Assembly: GCA_900757795.1 (NCBI GenBank)
Contig: CAAEPE010000055.1
Span: 1-26,635, forward strand
Length of the DNA stretch: 26,635 bases
Direction of reading: 5' to 3'
DNA from: an uncultured Phascolarctobacterium sp.
GTDB lineage: Bacteria; Bacillota; Negativicutes; Acidaminococcales; Acidaminococcaceae
The translations under genes and the position numbers were made by a program. Shown piece by piece: positions 6,788 through 14,667 of this stretch. The notes beneath the pieces are model-generated. The model did not search any database, had not been told where the DNA came from, and worked only from the letters and a program-made list of their open reading frames with translations. The stretch's first letter is position 1. The number at the start of each line of letters is the position of its first letter.

Positions 6788-8065
6788 ATGATAATTCTCT
6801 TAATCGGCGGCGGCGGCCGTGAACATGCCTTAGCATGGAAACTGGCTCAAAGCCCTAAGGTAGAAAAAATATATGCTGCACCGGGAAATCCCGGTATAGC
6901 CTTACTCAAGAAGTGCGAATGCATCAATTTGAATATTGATGATTTAGAAAGCGTTGCTGATTACGCTGAAGAAAAAAGCGTTGATTTAACAGTAGTCGGA
7001 CCGGAAGCTCCGTTGGTTGCCGGTTTGGCAGATGTTTTTAAACGCCGCGGACTGCCTGTTTTCGGACCGTCTAAGCTGGCTGCGCAGTTGGAAGGCTCCA
7101 AAGCTTTTTCTAAAGAGCTGATGGCTAAATATAATATTCCCACTGCTTTCTTTAAAATTTGCGAGGACATTGATACTGCCAAAGCTTATGTAGAAGAAAA
7201 AGGCGCTCCCATTGTTGTTAAAGCTGACGGCTTGGCAGCAGGCAAGGGTGTTGTAGTTGCCATGACTAAGCAGGAAGCCTTGGATGCCATTGACGAAATG
7301 ATGGCTGACCATAAATTTGGCAATGCAGGCGCTCGCTTGGTATTGGAAGAATATATGGAAGGCGAAGAAGCTTCTCTCCTGGCTTTCACCGACGGTAAGA
7401 CCGTTGTGCCGATGATTGCCGCTCAAGACCACAAGCGCGTATTTGACGGCGACGAAGGCCCCAACACCGGCGGTATGGGTACTTATGCTCCCGCCCCGGT
7501 TATGACCGACGTGCTGCGTTTAAAAGCTACCGAGCGTATTTTGAAACCGGTTGTCGCAGCTATGGCGCAGGAAGGAATGCCTTATCAGGGCTGCCTTTAT
7601 GCGGGACTGATGATTAAGGGCGACAGCGTTAAGGTTGTAGAATTTAACTGCCGCTTTGGCGACCCGGAAACGCAGGTTGTATTGCCTCTGTTAGACGGTG
7701 ATTTGGCTGAGATTATGCTGGCCTGCGCTACGGAAACCTTGGATAAAGCTGAAGTTGGCTGGTATGATAAGGCTGCTGTCTGCGTAGTTATGGCTAGCGG
7801 CGGTTATCCCGAAAGCTACGAAAAAGGCAAAGAAATTACCGGTCTGGAAGCTGCTGCCGAGGATAAGGATGTAGTGGTATTCCACGCAGGCACCAAGGCA
7901 GACGGCGGTAAAATTTTGACCAACGGCGGCCGCGTTTTAGGCGTAACCGCTGTGGACGGCTCCATTAGAGCGGCGCGTGAACGCGCTTATAAAGCCGTAG
8001 AAAAAATAAAATTTGACAAAGAATTTCATCGTAAAGATATTGCATGGCGAGCTCTAAAGCGATAA
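6788..8065 (+). CDS. purD: phosphoribosylamine-glycine ligase PurD
   Basis: ATP-dependent ligation of phosphoribosylamine and glycine to GAR, the step after PurF. The 425-residue ATP-grasp enzyme begins MIILLIGGGGREHALAW, the typical PurD start. It has TVVGPEAPLVAGLAD near residue 70, VKADGLAAGKGVVVA near 143, a GEEASLLAFTDG segment near 190, DHKRVFDGDEGPNTGGMG near 215 and VVEFNCRFGDPETQ near 285 (metal and nucleotide binding). Length is normal. GAGGT lies just ahead of ATG 6788 and the purH gap is 12 nt, so it is in the same operon. Confidence 0.96.
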   Translation: MIILLIGGGGREHALAWKLAQSPKVEKIYAAPGNPGIALLKKCECINLNIDDLESVADYAEEKSVDLTVVGPEAPLVAGLADVFKRRGLPVFGPSKLAAQLEGSKAFSKELMAKYNIPTAFFKICEDIDTAKAYVEEKGAPIVVKADGLAAGKGVVVAMTKQEALDAIDEMMADHKFGNAGARLVLEEYMEGEEASLLAFTDGKTVVPMIAAQDHKRVFDGDEGPNTGGMGTYAPAPVMTDVLRLKATERILKPVVAAMAQEGMPYQGCLYAGLMIKGDSVKVVEFNCRFGDPETQVVLPLLDGDLAEIMLACATETLDKAEVGWYDKAAVCVVMASGGYPESYEKGKEITGLEAAAEDKDVVVFHAGTKADGGKILTNGGRVLGVTAVDGSIRAARERAYKAVEKIKFDKEFHRKDIAWRALKR

Positions 8066-8107
8066 AATAGTAAAAATAAAATTTTGAAGAAAAGGATGAT
8101 GAACAGA

Positions 8108-9619
8108 ATGGCTTTTTATTATGATGAACCTGCCCATACTTTTAGTGAGTATTTGTTAGTTCCCGGTTATTCCTCTGAAAAATGCATTCCCGCTAACGTT
8201 GATCTGCGTACTCCGCTCGTAAAATTTAAAAAAGGTGAAGAATCTGCAATTACCATGAATATCCCTATGGTGTCCGCAATCATGCAGGCTGTTTCCGGCG
8301 AGAAGCTGGCAGTTGCTCTGTCTAAAGAAGGCGGCGTTTCCTTTATTTATGGTTCTCAATCTGTGGAAGATGAAGCTGCTATGGTTGCTCGCGTAAAAGC
8401 ACATCGTGCAGGCTTTGTCAGCAGTGATTCCAACATTCGTCCGGACAGCACCTTGGCTGACATTTTGGCTTTGAAAGAGCGCACCGGCCATTCCACCGTT
8501 GCCGTAACCAGCGACGGTACCGTAAACGGCAAGCTGGAAGGTATTGTTACCAGCCGTGACTATCGTCCCAGCCGCATGGATCGCGCAACTAAAGTACGCG
8601 ATTTTATGACTCCTATCGACCAAATGATTGTTGCCGGCAAAGACACTACCTTGCAGCAGGCTAACGATATTATTTGGGAAAAGAAGCTCAATACTCTGCC
8701 CATTGTTGACGACGACGGCCGTTTGCTTTATATGGTATTCCGTAAAGACTATGCAACCCATAAGGAATATCCTTTGGAGCTTTTAGACAGCAAAAAACGC
8801 CATATTGTTGGCGCAGGCATTAACACTCGCGATTATGCTGAACGCGTTCCCGCATTAGTTGACGCAGGCGTTGACGTATTGTGTATCGATTCCTCCGAGG
8901 GTTACAGCGCATGGCAGAAAATTACTCTTGATTGGATTCGCGAGCACTATGGCAACAGCGTCAAGGTTGGCGCAGGCAACGTAGTTGACGCAGAAGGCTT
9001 CCGCTTCTTGGCAGAGGCTGGCGCTGACTTTATTAAAGTTGGTATCGGCGGTGGTTCTATCTGCATTACCCGTGAGCAAAAGGGTATTGGCCGCGGCCAG
9101 GCAACTGCTTTGATTGACGTATGCAAAGCTCGTGATGAATACTTTGAAGAAACCGGCATTTACGTTCCCGTATGCTCCGACGGCGGTATCGTATACGATT
9201 ATCATATGACCTTGGCTTTGGCTATGGGTGCTGACTTTATGATGTTGGGTCGTTATTTCGCCCGCTTCGACGAAAGCCCCTCTAATAAGGTTAATATTAA
9301 CGGTACCTATATGAAAGAATATTGGGGCGAAGGCTCTGCTCGTGCCCGCAACTGGCAGCGCTACGATATGGGCGGCGCAGCTAAGCTGTCCTTTGAAGAA
9401 GGCGTTGACTCTTATGTTCCCTATGCAGGCAGCTTAAAGGATAACGTAAATCTGACTTTGTCCAAGATTCGTTCCACCATGTGTAACTGTGGCGCTTTAA
9501 ATATTGCCGAGCTGAAAGAAAAAGCTAAGCTGACCTTAGTTTCTGCAACCTCTTTGGTTGAAGGCGGCGCTCACGACGTTCTGCTGAAAGAAAACAACAA
9601 CAGTAACTATCCTAAATAA
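8108..9619 (+). CDS. guaB: IMP dehydrogenase (divergent form with CBS pair)
   Basis: Oxidises IMP to XMP with NAD+, the first step towards GMP. In the 503-residue product the TIM-barrel is interrupted by a CBS pair near residues 105-225. The catalytic loop reads GGGSICITREQKGIGRGQ with Cys319, where the usual form is GPGSICTTRxxxGVGxPQ. The mobile flap keeps the Arg-Tyr dyad (NWQRYD near 420), and EEGVDSYVPYAG matches the EGxxxxVPYxG flap end. The changed loop places it in the divergent clostridial-type IMPDH group, not the GuaB of E. coli or Bacillus. GuaC is less likely because of the flap RY. ATG 8108 gives the homologue-like start MAFYYDEP; AAAGGA is 11 nt upstream. It closes the operon 42 nt after purD. 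Confidence 0.9.
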   Translation: MAFYYDEPAHTFSEYLLVPGYSSEKCIPANVDLRTPLVKFKKGEESAITMNIPMVSAIMQAVSGEKLAVALSKEGGVSFIYGSQSVEDEAAMVARVKAHRAGFVSSDSNIRPDSTLADILALKERTGHSTVAVTSDGTVNGKLEGIVTSRDYRPSRMDRATKVRDFMTPIDQMIVAGKDTTLQQANDIIWEKKLNTLPIVDDDGRLLYMVFRKDYATHKEYPLELLDSKKRHIVGAGINTRDYAERVPALVDAGVDVLCIDSSEGYSAWQKITLDWIREHYGNSVKVGAGNVVDAEGFRFLAEAGADFIKVGIGGGSICITREQKGIGRGQATALIDVCKARDEYFEETGIYVPVCSDGGIVYDYHMTLALAMGADFMMLGRYFARFDESPSNKVNINGTYMKEYWGEGSARARNWQRYDMGGAAKLSFEEGVDSYVPYAGSLKDNVNLTLSKIRSTMCNCGALNIAELKEKAKLTLVSATSLVEGGAHDVLLKENNNSNYPK

Positions 9620-9650
9620 TCAGCAGTTTTCAAAATAAAATTAAATCACA

Positions 9651-9688
9651 AACCGGAATTTCGCGTAGGGCGGAGTTCCGGTTTTTTG
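9651..9688 (+). terminator. purine operon terminator
   Basis: AACCGGAA (9651-9658) pairs with TTCCGGTT (9676-9683), and the run continues TTTTG. It ends the purE-guaB transcript. Confidence 0.92.
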
Positions 9689-9697
9689 CGCTCAAGC

Positions 9698-9723
9698 TTC
9701 CCCTTCCATTTTGGAACCCGAAA
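9698..9723 (-). repeat. 26-bp motif shared, inverted, with 25568-25593
   Basis: The reverse complement of this stretch is identical over 26 bp to 25568-25593; the core is GGGTTCCAAAATGGAAGGGG. The core is itself a small dyad (TTCCA/TGGAA). The rest of the 9689-9870 gap contains only a poor extended -10 (TGTTAAAAT, 9824-9832) for the next gene and a 15-bp AT-rich direct repeat (9631-9645 and 9746-9760). Confidence 0.7.
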
Positions 9724-9870
9724 AATATGTTCGCTTTTTAAATTGCAAAATAAAATTAAAGGCTGCTCTCGCATGTTTCTCTAAAACTTTTCATTATTAC
9801 CTGATGAAAAAATTTAGATTATATGTTAAAATAAAAGCAGTTTAAAAAACTATATGAAAGGAAGAAAAAT

Positions 9871-11004
9871 ATGCAGAAATTTGATTTACAAAAATATCTA
9901 CAGGATTTAGAGCAAATCGTCAATATAGACAGCAATAGCTATGATCCGGAGGGCACCAATAAGGTTGGCGCACATTTATCCGCCATGTTTAACGAAAACG
10001 AATGGCATATTAAACGTGTGGACGGCGGCAGTGAGGTTGGCAATGCAGTAGAAATTGCTAATACTGCCGAAGATGAATACGATGTTGTTATTATCACTCA
10101 TATGGATACCGTTTTCGGCAAAGGCGAGGCTCTCAAAAGACCTTTTAAAATGGAAAACGGCATTGCTTACGGACCCGGCGTTAACGATATGAAATCCGGT
10201 TTGCTTTTGGCTGTTCACGCTGCCTTAAATTGTGCGGAAGCTTTAAAGCCTCTGCGCATTTGCTTGGCGCTGAATTCTGAAGAAGAAATTGGTTCCAAAC
10301 ACATGAAACCTTGGTTTAACGAGCTGGCCAAAAAATCCCGCTACGCTATTGTTATGGAGCCTGCAAGACCTAAAGGCGAGCATGTAATCGAGCGCAAGGG
10401 CGTAGGCGTTTTCAAAGTAGAATTTTTCGGCAAGGATTCTCACGCCGGCACCAATCACCAGGATGGCCGCAGCGCTATCAACGAAATGGCTTATTGGATT
10501 GGCAAGCTTAGTGAGCTGACCGATTATGCCAAAGGTATTACCGTAAATGTAGGTCTAGTAAGCGGCGGCGTCAGCACCAACACCGTAGCTCCCAAAGCAG
10601 AAATGGGCGTTGACCTGCGCATTAAGAATATTGATTTGCTGGATATTTATTTAAACAAAATTGAGGAGCTGAAACAACACGCCGCAGAGCACGAAATTAA
10701 AGCAGAAGTAAGCGGCGGCATCACCACTCCTCCTATGTTCAAAACCGAAAAGACCGAAGAATTTGTAGCTATGGTTGACGCAGAAGCTGTTAAGCTGGGT
10801 CTTGGCACCGAATGGCTGAGCGTTGGCGGCGGCAGCGACGGCGCTTTTACCGCAGCTGAAGGCGTACCGACCATTGACGCTATGGGCCCCATCGGCGGCC
10901 GTTCTCACACTACCGAAGAATATTTGGAGGTTGCTTCCATTGAACCGGCTTATCAGCTGCTGGTTAATGTGTTATTCAAATTGAAAAGTAAGCTGTACGC
11001 TTAA
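9871..11004 (+). CDS. M20-family metallopeptidase (carboxypeptidase G2-like)
   Basis: Zinc-dependent exo- or dipeptidase of the M20 family; its substrate cannot be read from the sequence. The 377-residue protein shows the expected metal site: His77 and catalytic Asp79 in THMDTVF, Asp106 in GPGVNDMKSG, catalytic Glu138 and ligand Glu139 in SEEEIGS, Glu163 in MEPARP, and His346 in GGRSHTTEEY. GKDSHAGTNHQDGRSA near residue 190 belongs to the dimerisation lid. GGGSDGAF and MGPIGGRSHT favour the CPG2/glutamate-carboxypeptidase subgroup over ArgE or DapE. There is no signal peptide, so it is cytoplasmic. AAAGGAAG precedes ATG 9871. It is a single-gene unit ending at the 11053 terminator. Confidence 0.9.
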   Translation: MQKFDLQKYLQDLEQIVNIDSNSYDPEGTNKVGAHLSAMFNENEWHIKRVDGGSEVGNAVEIANTAEDEYDVVIITHMDTVFGKGEALKRPFKMENGIAYGPGVNDMKSGLLLAVHAALNCAEALKPLRICLALNSEEEIGSKHMKPWFNELAKKSRYAIVMEPARPKGEHVIERKGVGVFKVEFFGKDSHAGTNHQDGRSAINEMAYWIGKLSELTDYAKGITVNVGLVSGGVSTNTVAPKAEMGVDLRIKNIDLLDIYLNKIEELKQHAAEHEIKAEVSGGITTPPMFKTEKTEEFVAMVDAEAVKLGLGTEWLSVGGGSDGAFTAAEGVPTIDAMGPIGGRSHTTEEYLEVASIEPAYQLLVNVLFKLKSKLYA

Positions 11005-11052
11005 AAATTTTTTAGCATAATTTTTTTCACCTAAGCTTTACTTTACGCTTTC

Positions 11053-11085
11053 AAAAGTCTGCCGCAGGTGCGGCAGACTTTTTTT
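11053..11085 (+). terminator. terminator of the M20 gene, left copy of a 38-bp duplicate
   Basis: AAAAGTCTGCCGCA / TGCGGCAGACTTTT (11053-11066 with 11069-11082) followed by more T. The 38 bp at 11050-11087 recur exactly at 12328-12365, so two identical terminators bracket the next two genes. Confidence 0.95.
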
Positions 11086-11215
11086 GTATGCAGATATAAT
11101 TGTTTTTGAAGCGTATGCTGCATGCAGCGATTAAAGGCTATGACGATATAGGCTTATTTTGTACGGCGTGCCCAGCTTTACCCTACTAAGATGATGCAGA
11201 TTTAATATTACTCTG

Positions 11216-11242
11216 TTGTCAATAATTTTTTTGTGGTATAAT
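11216..11242 (+). promoter_or_regulatory. promoter of the nucleotidyltransferase cassette
   Basis: Extended -10 TGGTATAAT ending at 11242 with TTGTCA at 11216-11221. The 15-bp spacer is short, but the extended -10 can compensate. It lies 36 bp ahead of the first cassette gene. Confidence 0.6.
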
Positions 11243-11278
11243 TGAATAAATAAATTTATGTAAAAAGGGGGGATTGCT

Positions 11279-11506
11279 TTGAGCATTACTAAAGTAGATA
11301 ATTTATCTTTATGGATGACTGAACGAAGAAAACAATTACAAGCTTTGACGCCTGAAGCAAGATCGTATAAACGTATTCGTGGAAAAGCAAGAACTCCTGA
11401 AGAAAAAAAGGCTTTAGTTTTGGCATGTGCCAACGCTTGGAAGGAGTTAATCAGCTCCGGCAAGCTGATTAAAACAAAAAAAGGATATATATTATGCAAG
11501 CTGTAG
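11279..11506 (+). CDS. small basic protein of unknown function, first gene of a two-gene cassette
   Basis: I do not recognise this 75-residue protein. It is lysine/arginine-rich, predicted mostly helical, with no signal peptide or membrane segment. The stretch LTPEARSYKRIRGKARTPEE in the middle is strongly charged, and the C-terminus GKLIKTKKGYILCKL looks like a beta-hairpin or wing. It starts with TTG 11279 behind AGGGGGG, a strong ribosome site that supports real translation. It overlaps the next gene by 13 nt, so the two are probably translationally coupled. As a small partner before a nucleotidyltransferase it could be an antitoxin, but that is inference from position only. Confidence 0.65.
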   Translation: MSITKVDNLSLWMTERRKQLQALTPEARSYKRIRGKARTPEEKKALVLACANAWKELISSGKLIKTKKGYILCKL

Positions 11507-12279
11507 ATAAAAATATTATCAAAAAAATTCATAATGAAAATATTTCTGACCCCATAAAAGAACGTATATTGCTTGCAGGTTTAATCTCTTCTTTAGCCAG
11601 AGAGTTTGCTAACGAATTAGTTGTTGTCGGTGGTTCTGCTGTGGAATTTTATACAGCGGCCAGCTATATGACAAAAGATATTGATTTTATAGCTAAGGAT
11701 GATTTTCAAATAGCTAAGATAATGGCTTCTTTAGGATTTACTATTAGTGACGGGTACACGTGGTTTCATCCCGATACTTCTGTGGTTGTAGAATTTCCTA
11801 AGCCGCCTTTGGTAGGAGATATGAATCGTTTGACAGAAGTAGTAACGGAATATGGTGTAGCAAAAATAATCGGTATTGAAGACATCATTCTGGATAGATT
11901 AAAAGGCAGAGAGTTTTGGCAGGATAATAATGAACTGCCCGAAATGATGCTTTTATCGCATTATGATAATATTGATTTTGAATACTTGCGTTCTCAGGCA
12001 GAATATGAGCTTGTGAGTGACGTGCTGGAAAAGGCTATTGCGGATGTGGAAGCTTATAAGGGTGGAACATCTTCGTATTTGCGCAATAATTTTTATAGCG
12101 ATAAAACAGTAGAGACTAAAATAATAGATGCTTTAGAATATGATGTGCCTTTAGAAAAGATAATCAGCCGCATGTCAATGGATGAACAAATTAAGGGACA
12201 TAATGTGACAGAAAGAAAAAATTATCTTGAAAAAATTGTCAAGACCAGCAGAGAAATTCAAAAAATATTGACTGAATAA
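11494..12279 (+). CDS. nucleotidyltransferase-fold protein, possible toxin
   Basis: The 261-residue protein carries the signature of the Pol-beta/MNT-like nucleotidyltransferase superfamily: VVVGGSAVEFYT near residue 43, then KDIDFI near residue 61 with the metal-binding D-x-D. A likely third acidic residue lies in VVVEFPK near residue 89. After about residue 140 the protein is a helical, charged domain I cannot name. AbiEii/AbiGii toxins and DUF6036-type proteins share this arrangement, so a toxin role is plausible, but a housekeeping RNA- or drug-modifying role is not excluded. AAGGA is about 8 nt before ATG 11494. By eye the pair is more AT-rich in third positions than its neighbours, suggesting acquisition. 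Confidence 0.75.
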   Translation: MQAVDKNIIKKIHNENISDPIKERILLAGLISSLAREFANELVVVGGSAVEFYTAASYMTKDIDFIAKDDFQIAKIMASLGFTISDGYTWFHPDTSVVVEFPKPPLVGDMNRLTEVVTEYGVAKIIGIEDIILDRLKGREFWQDNNELPEMMLLSHYDNIDFEYLRSQAEYELVSDVLEKAIADVEAYKGGTSSYLRNNFYSDKTVETKIIDALEYDVPLEKIISRMSMDEQIKGHNVTERKNYLEKIVKTSREIQKILTE

Positions 12280-12330
12280 ATATCAATACTTAAGCTAATC
12301 TTTTGCAGGCAAATTCTCTTCTGCAAATTC

Positions 12331-12363
12331 AAAAGTCTGCCGCAGGTGCGGCAGACTTTTTTT
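12331..12363. terminator. bidirectional terminator, right copy of the 38-bp duplicate
   Basis: Identical stem-loop to the one at 11053. It serves the nucleotidyltransferase gene on the plus strand and the MFS gene arriving on the minus strand; TTTT or longer is available in both directions. Confidence 0.93.
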
Positions 12364-12390
12364 GTGCGGATATTTTATGCAGAAATTTGT

Positions 12391-13572
12391 TTATGCTTTG
12401 CGAATATGCTGCAGATACACAATTAAGCCTATGAACAGCAGCATCAGCCCGCTGGCGTAAAAAACGCCGGACATAGGAAAATAAGCAGCTATGGCTCCGC
12501 CGAGCAGCGGGCCCAGCATGGAGCCAAATTTATCGCTGGAAAATTGGTAGCCAAAAGCTAAACCGCGATGCTTTTCGTCCACGGCGCGGGTGAGCAGTGC
12601 GTTTAAAGCAGGGATTGTGCCGGCAAAAAGTAGGCCGTAAATAAAATTCATCACGCCGAAAGAAAAAATTGTGCGCGGCCAGGCGCAGGCAGCGCTGGCA
12701 AAGCCTGCTGAAATACACGAAAGTGCCAGCACCTTGTAAAAGCCGCGCTTTTGCCCCAGTGTTCCCCACCACGGCGCGGTAATGGCGCTGGCAATGCCGA
12801 TAAGCGAAAATACTAAACCGGCGTAAAACATAACATGCGGCGCATCCGGCTCTAAATTAGTCACGTACAGCAACAAAATCGGCTGAATGAGCAAGGTTAC
12901 TATTTTAATTAAGCAGCCGTAAAGCAAAATTTCGATAATCAGCGGCTGCCGCAGTAAATTTACCGTAGGCTTGACTTTTTCTTTTGGCGTTGGCGCCGAT
13001 TTTGGTTCGGGAATGAGAAAAATAAAAATCAGCGTAATAATAACGTAGGCCACGCCGGCGAAGAAAAATGATTTGCGGATGCCTAGAAAAGTTGCCATAG
13101 CGCCGCCCATCAGCGGGCCCGCCGCTTGACCTGCCGTTTGTCCCGCCTGCAAAATTCCCAAACCGAAGCCTAATTTATCAGAAGGAACCAAAGAAGTGCA
13201 GATTACCACGCAGACAGCCCACAGCCCGGCGGCAAAGCCCTGCAAAATGCGCATACCAAAAAGCTGCAGCGGCGTCTGCACCAGCGCTCCCACAAAATAG
13301 GAAACTGCTAAGCTGATGCTGGCTCGCAGCGCCATAATTTTTTTACCTTTGGTATCAGTAAGCCTGCCCCAAATAGGAGCAAGAAAGGTGCTGATTAAAA
13401 AGGTTATAGAAAAAATCGCTCCCGTCCACATGGTTACGTCTTTTTGCGGCACGCCTAAATCATGTAAAAGAAACAGCGGCAGAAACGGTATAATCATGGT
13501 GTAACTGGAGGACATAATAAAAACAATGCCTGTTAAAATGCCCAGTACCAGCTTCCAGTTTGTCAGGTGCAT
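12391..13572 (-). CDS. major facilitator superfamily exporter
   Basis: Twelve-segment membrane transporter, probably a proton-driven drug or metabolite efflux pump. The 393-residue protein has the MFS motif A in the loop after segment 2 (GRLTDTKGKK near residue 67), and a GILQAGQTAGQAAGPLMGG stretch near residue 135 that fits motif C of H+ antiporters. A second-half motif A-like loop (WGTLGQKRGFYK) is near residue 270. ATG 13572 is preferred: GGAAG lies 8 nt upstream, while the upstream in-frame codons encode 40 residues crossing the promoter. The gene converges with the nucleotidyltransferase cassette and diverges from dapF. The substrate is unknown. Confidence 0.87.
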   Translation of the reverse strand: MHLTNWKLVLGILTGIVFIMSSSYTMIIPFLPLFLLHDLGVPQKDVTMWTGAIFSITFLISTFLAPIWGRLTDTKGKKIMALRASISLAVSYFVGALVQTPLQLFGMRILQGFAAGLWAVCVVICTSLVPSDKLGFGLGILQAGQTAGQAAGPLMGGAMATFLGIRKSFFFAGVAYVIITLIFIFLIPEPKSAPTPKEKVKPTVNLLRQPLIIEILLYGCLIKIVTLLIQPILLLYVTNLEPDAPHVMFYAGLVFSLIGIASAITAPWWGTLGQKRGFYKVLALSCISAGFASAACAWPRTIFSFGVMNFIYGLLFAGTIPALNALLTRAVDEKHRGLAFGYQFSSDKFGSMLGPLLGGAIAAYFPMSGVFYASGLMLLFIGLIVYLQHIRKA

Positions 13573-13609
13573 AAAATTCACTTCCAAAAATAAATTCTTC
13601 AACAAAATT

Positions 13610-13638
13610 ATTATAGCACATTTGCTTCTGTTGGTAAT
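13610..13638 (-). promoter_or_regulatory. promoter of the MFS gene
   Basis: On the minus strand, extended -10 TGCTATAAT (13618-13610) with a weak -35 around 13632-13638. It lies about 40 bp ahead of the start codon. Confidence 0.55.
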
Positions 13639-13656
13639 GAAAAAAACAGGAATATA

Positions 13657-13665
13657 TGTTATAAT
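13657..13665 (+). promoter_or_regulatory. extended -10 of the dapF promoter
   Basis: TGTTATAAT at 13657-13665, 25 bp ahead of the dapF ATG. No convincing -35 is present. It is divergent from the MFS promoter within about 50 bp, so the two could influence each other. Confidence 0.55.
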
Positions 13666-13690
13666 AAAAAAATGAAAAGGAGGCAGTTCC

Positions 13691-14581
13691 ATGAAAATAG
13701 AATTTACAAAAATGCACGGCGCCGGTAACGATTATGTATATGTGGATTGCACTAAGGAAGAGCTTCCGCATCCGGAAATTATTTCCGAATACGTTAGCCA
13801 TCGTCGTTTCAGCATTGGCAGCGACGGCTTGATTTGCGTGTGCAAATCCGATGTCGCTGATTTTAAAATGCGTATGTTTAATGCTGATCGCTCGGAAGGT
13901 AAAATGTGCGGTAACGGTATTCGCTGCGTGGCAAAATTTGTATATGATAAAGGCTTAACGGATAAAAATCCTGTGGCTATCGAAACCTTGTCCGGTGTGA
14001 AAACTGTAGAAATGCAAATTGAGGAGGGAAAGGTTATGTCTGCAAAAGTTGATATGGGTAAACCAATCTTTAAGGCTACGGAAATTCCTATGAATTGCGA
14101 TCACTATATCTTCGTTGACCAAGGCTTGGTTTTAGACGACAAGCATGACGATGTAACCAAAGAAAAAGTAGTGTTCAACGGTACGGCAATTTCTATGGGT
14201 AATCCTCATTTTGTAACCTTTGTTGATGATGTGGACGCTTTAAATTTAGAGGAGCTTGGCCCTCGCTTTGAACATCACAAGCTGTTCCCCGAAGGCGTAA
14301 ATACAGAATTTGTACAAGTTATTGATAAAAATACCGTAAAATTCCGCGTATGGGAACGCGGCAGCGGCGAAACCTGGGCGTGCGGTACAGGTGCCAGCGC
14401 TGTGGCAGTAGCTGCAATTATGCTGGGACGCGCAGGTAAAAAGGGCGAGCCCTTGACAGTTATCGCTAAGGGTGGTACACTGCAAGTTACCCACGCTAAG
14501 GACGACCATGTATATTTGGAAGGTCCGGCAGTGGAAGCCTTTGTTGGCACTGTGGAAATTCCTGACGAATTGGTTAAATAA
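13691..14581 (+). CDS. dapF: diaminopimelate epimerase DapF
   Basis: Interconverts LL- and meso-diaminopimelate, giving the cross-linking amino acid of peptidoglycan and the lysine precursor. The 296-residue enzyme has both catalytic cysteines: Cys73 in GKMCGNGIRC and Cys231 in ETWACGTGAS. Other family motifs are MHGAGNDYVYVD at the N-terminus, NADRSEG near 65, MGNPHFVTFVDD near 165 and RVWERGSGET near 220. AAAAGGAGG precedes ATG 13691, an ideal ribosome site. It lies directly before dapL, whose product is its substrate, so the two form a pathway unit. Confidence 0.96.
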   Translation: MKIEFTKMHGAGNDYVYVDCTKEELPHPEIISEYVSHRRFSIGSDGLICVCKSDVADFKMRMFNADRSEGKMCGNGIRCVAKFVYDKGLTDKNPVAIETLSGVKTVEMQIEEGKVMSAKVDMGKPIFKATEIPMNCDHYIFVDQGLVLDDKHDDVTKEKVVFNGTAISMGNPHFVTFVDDVDALNLEELGPRFEHHKLFPEGVNTEFVQVIDKNTVKFRVWERGSGETWACGTGASAVAVAAIMLGRAGKKGEPLTVIAKGGTLQVTHAKDDHVYLEGPAVEAFVGTVEIPDELVK

Positions 14582-14623
14582 GATATATCAAAAATTTTGC
14601 AGTTAAGCTGCGTTGATATATCT
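14581..14623 (+). other. hairpin between dapF and dapL
   Basis: AGATATATCAA (14581-14591) pairs with TTGATATATCT (14613-14623), with an inner stem GCAG/CTGC. The following sequence is AT-rich but lacks a clean T-run. It could be a weak terminator, an attenuator or an mRNA stabiliser for dapF. Confidence 0.5.
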
Positions 14624-14667
14624 AAAATATATTTATTATTTTATTTTTAATGGGGGTTTATAATTAA

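Noticed and set aside
11117..11128. Perfect 12-bp palindrome GCTGCATGCAGC before the nucleotidyltransferase cassette
   Set aside because: It is about 100 bp from the promoter with no partner site; a single short palindrome is expected by chance at this scale.
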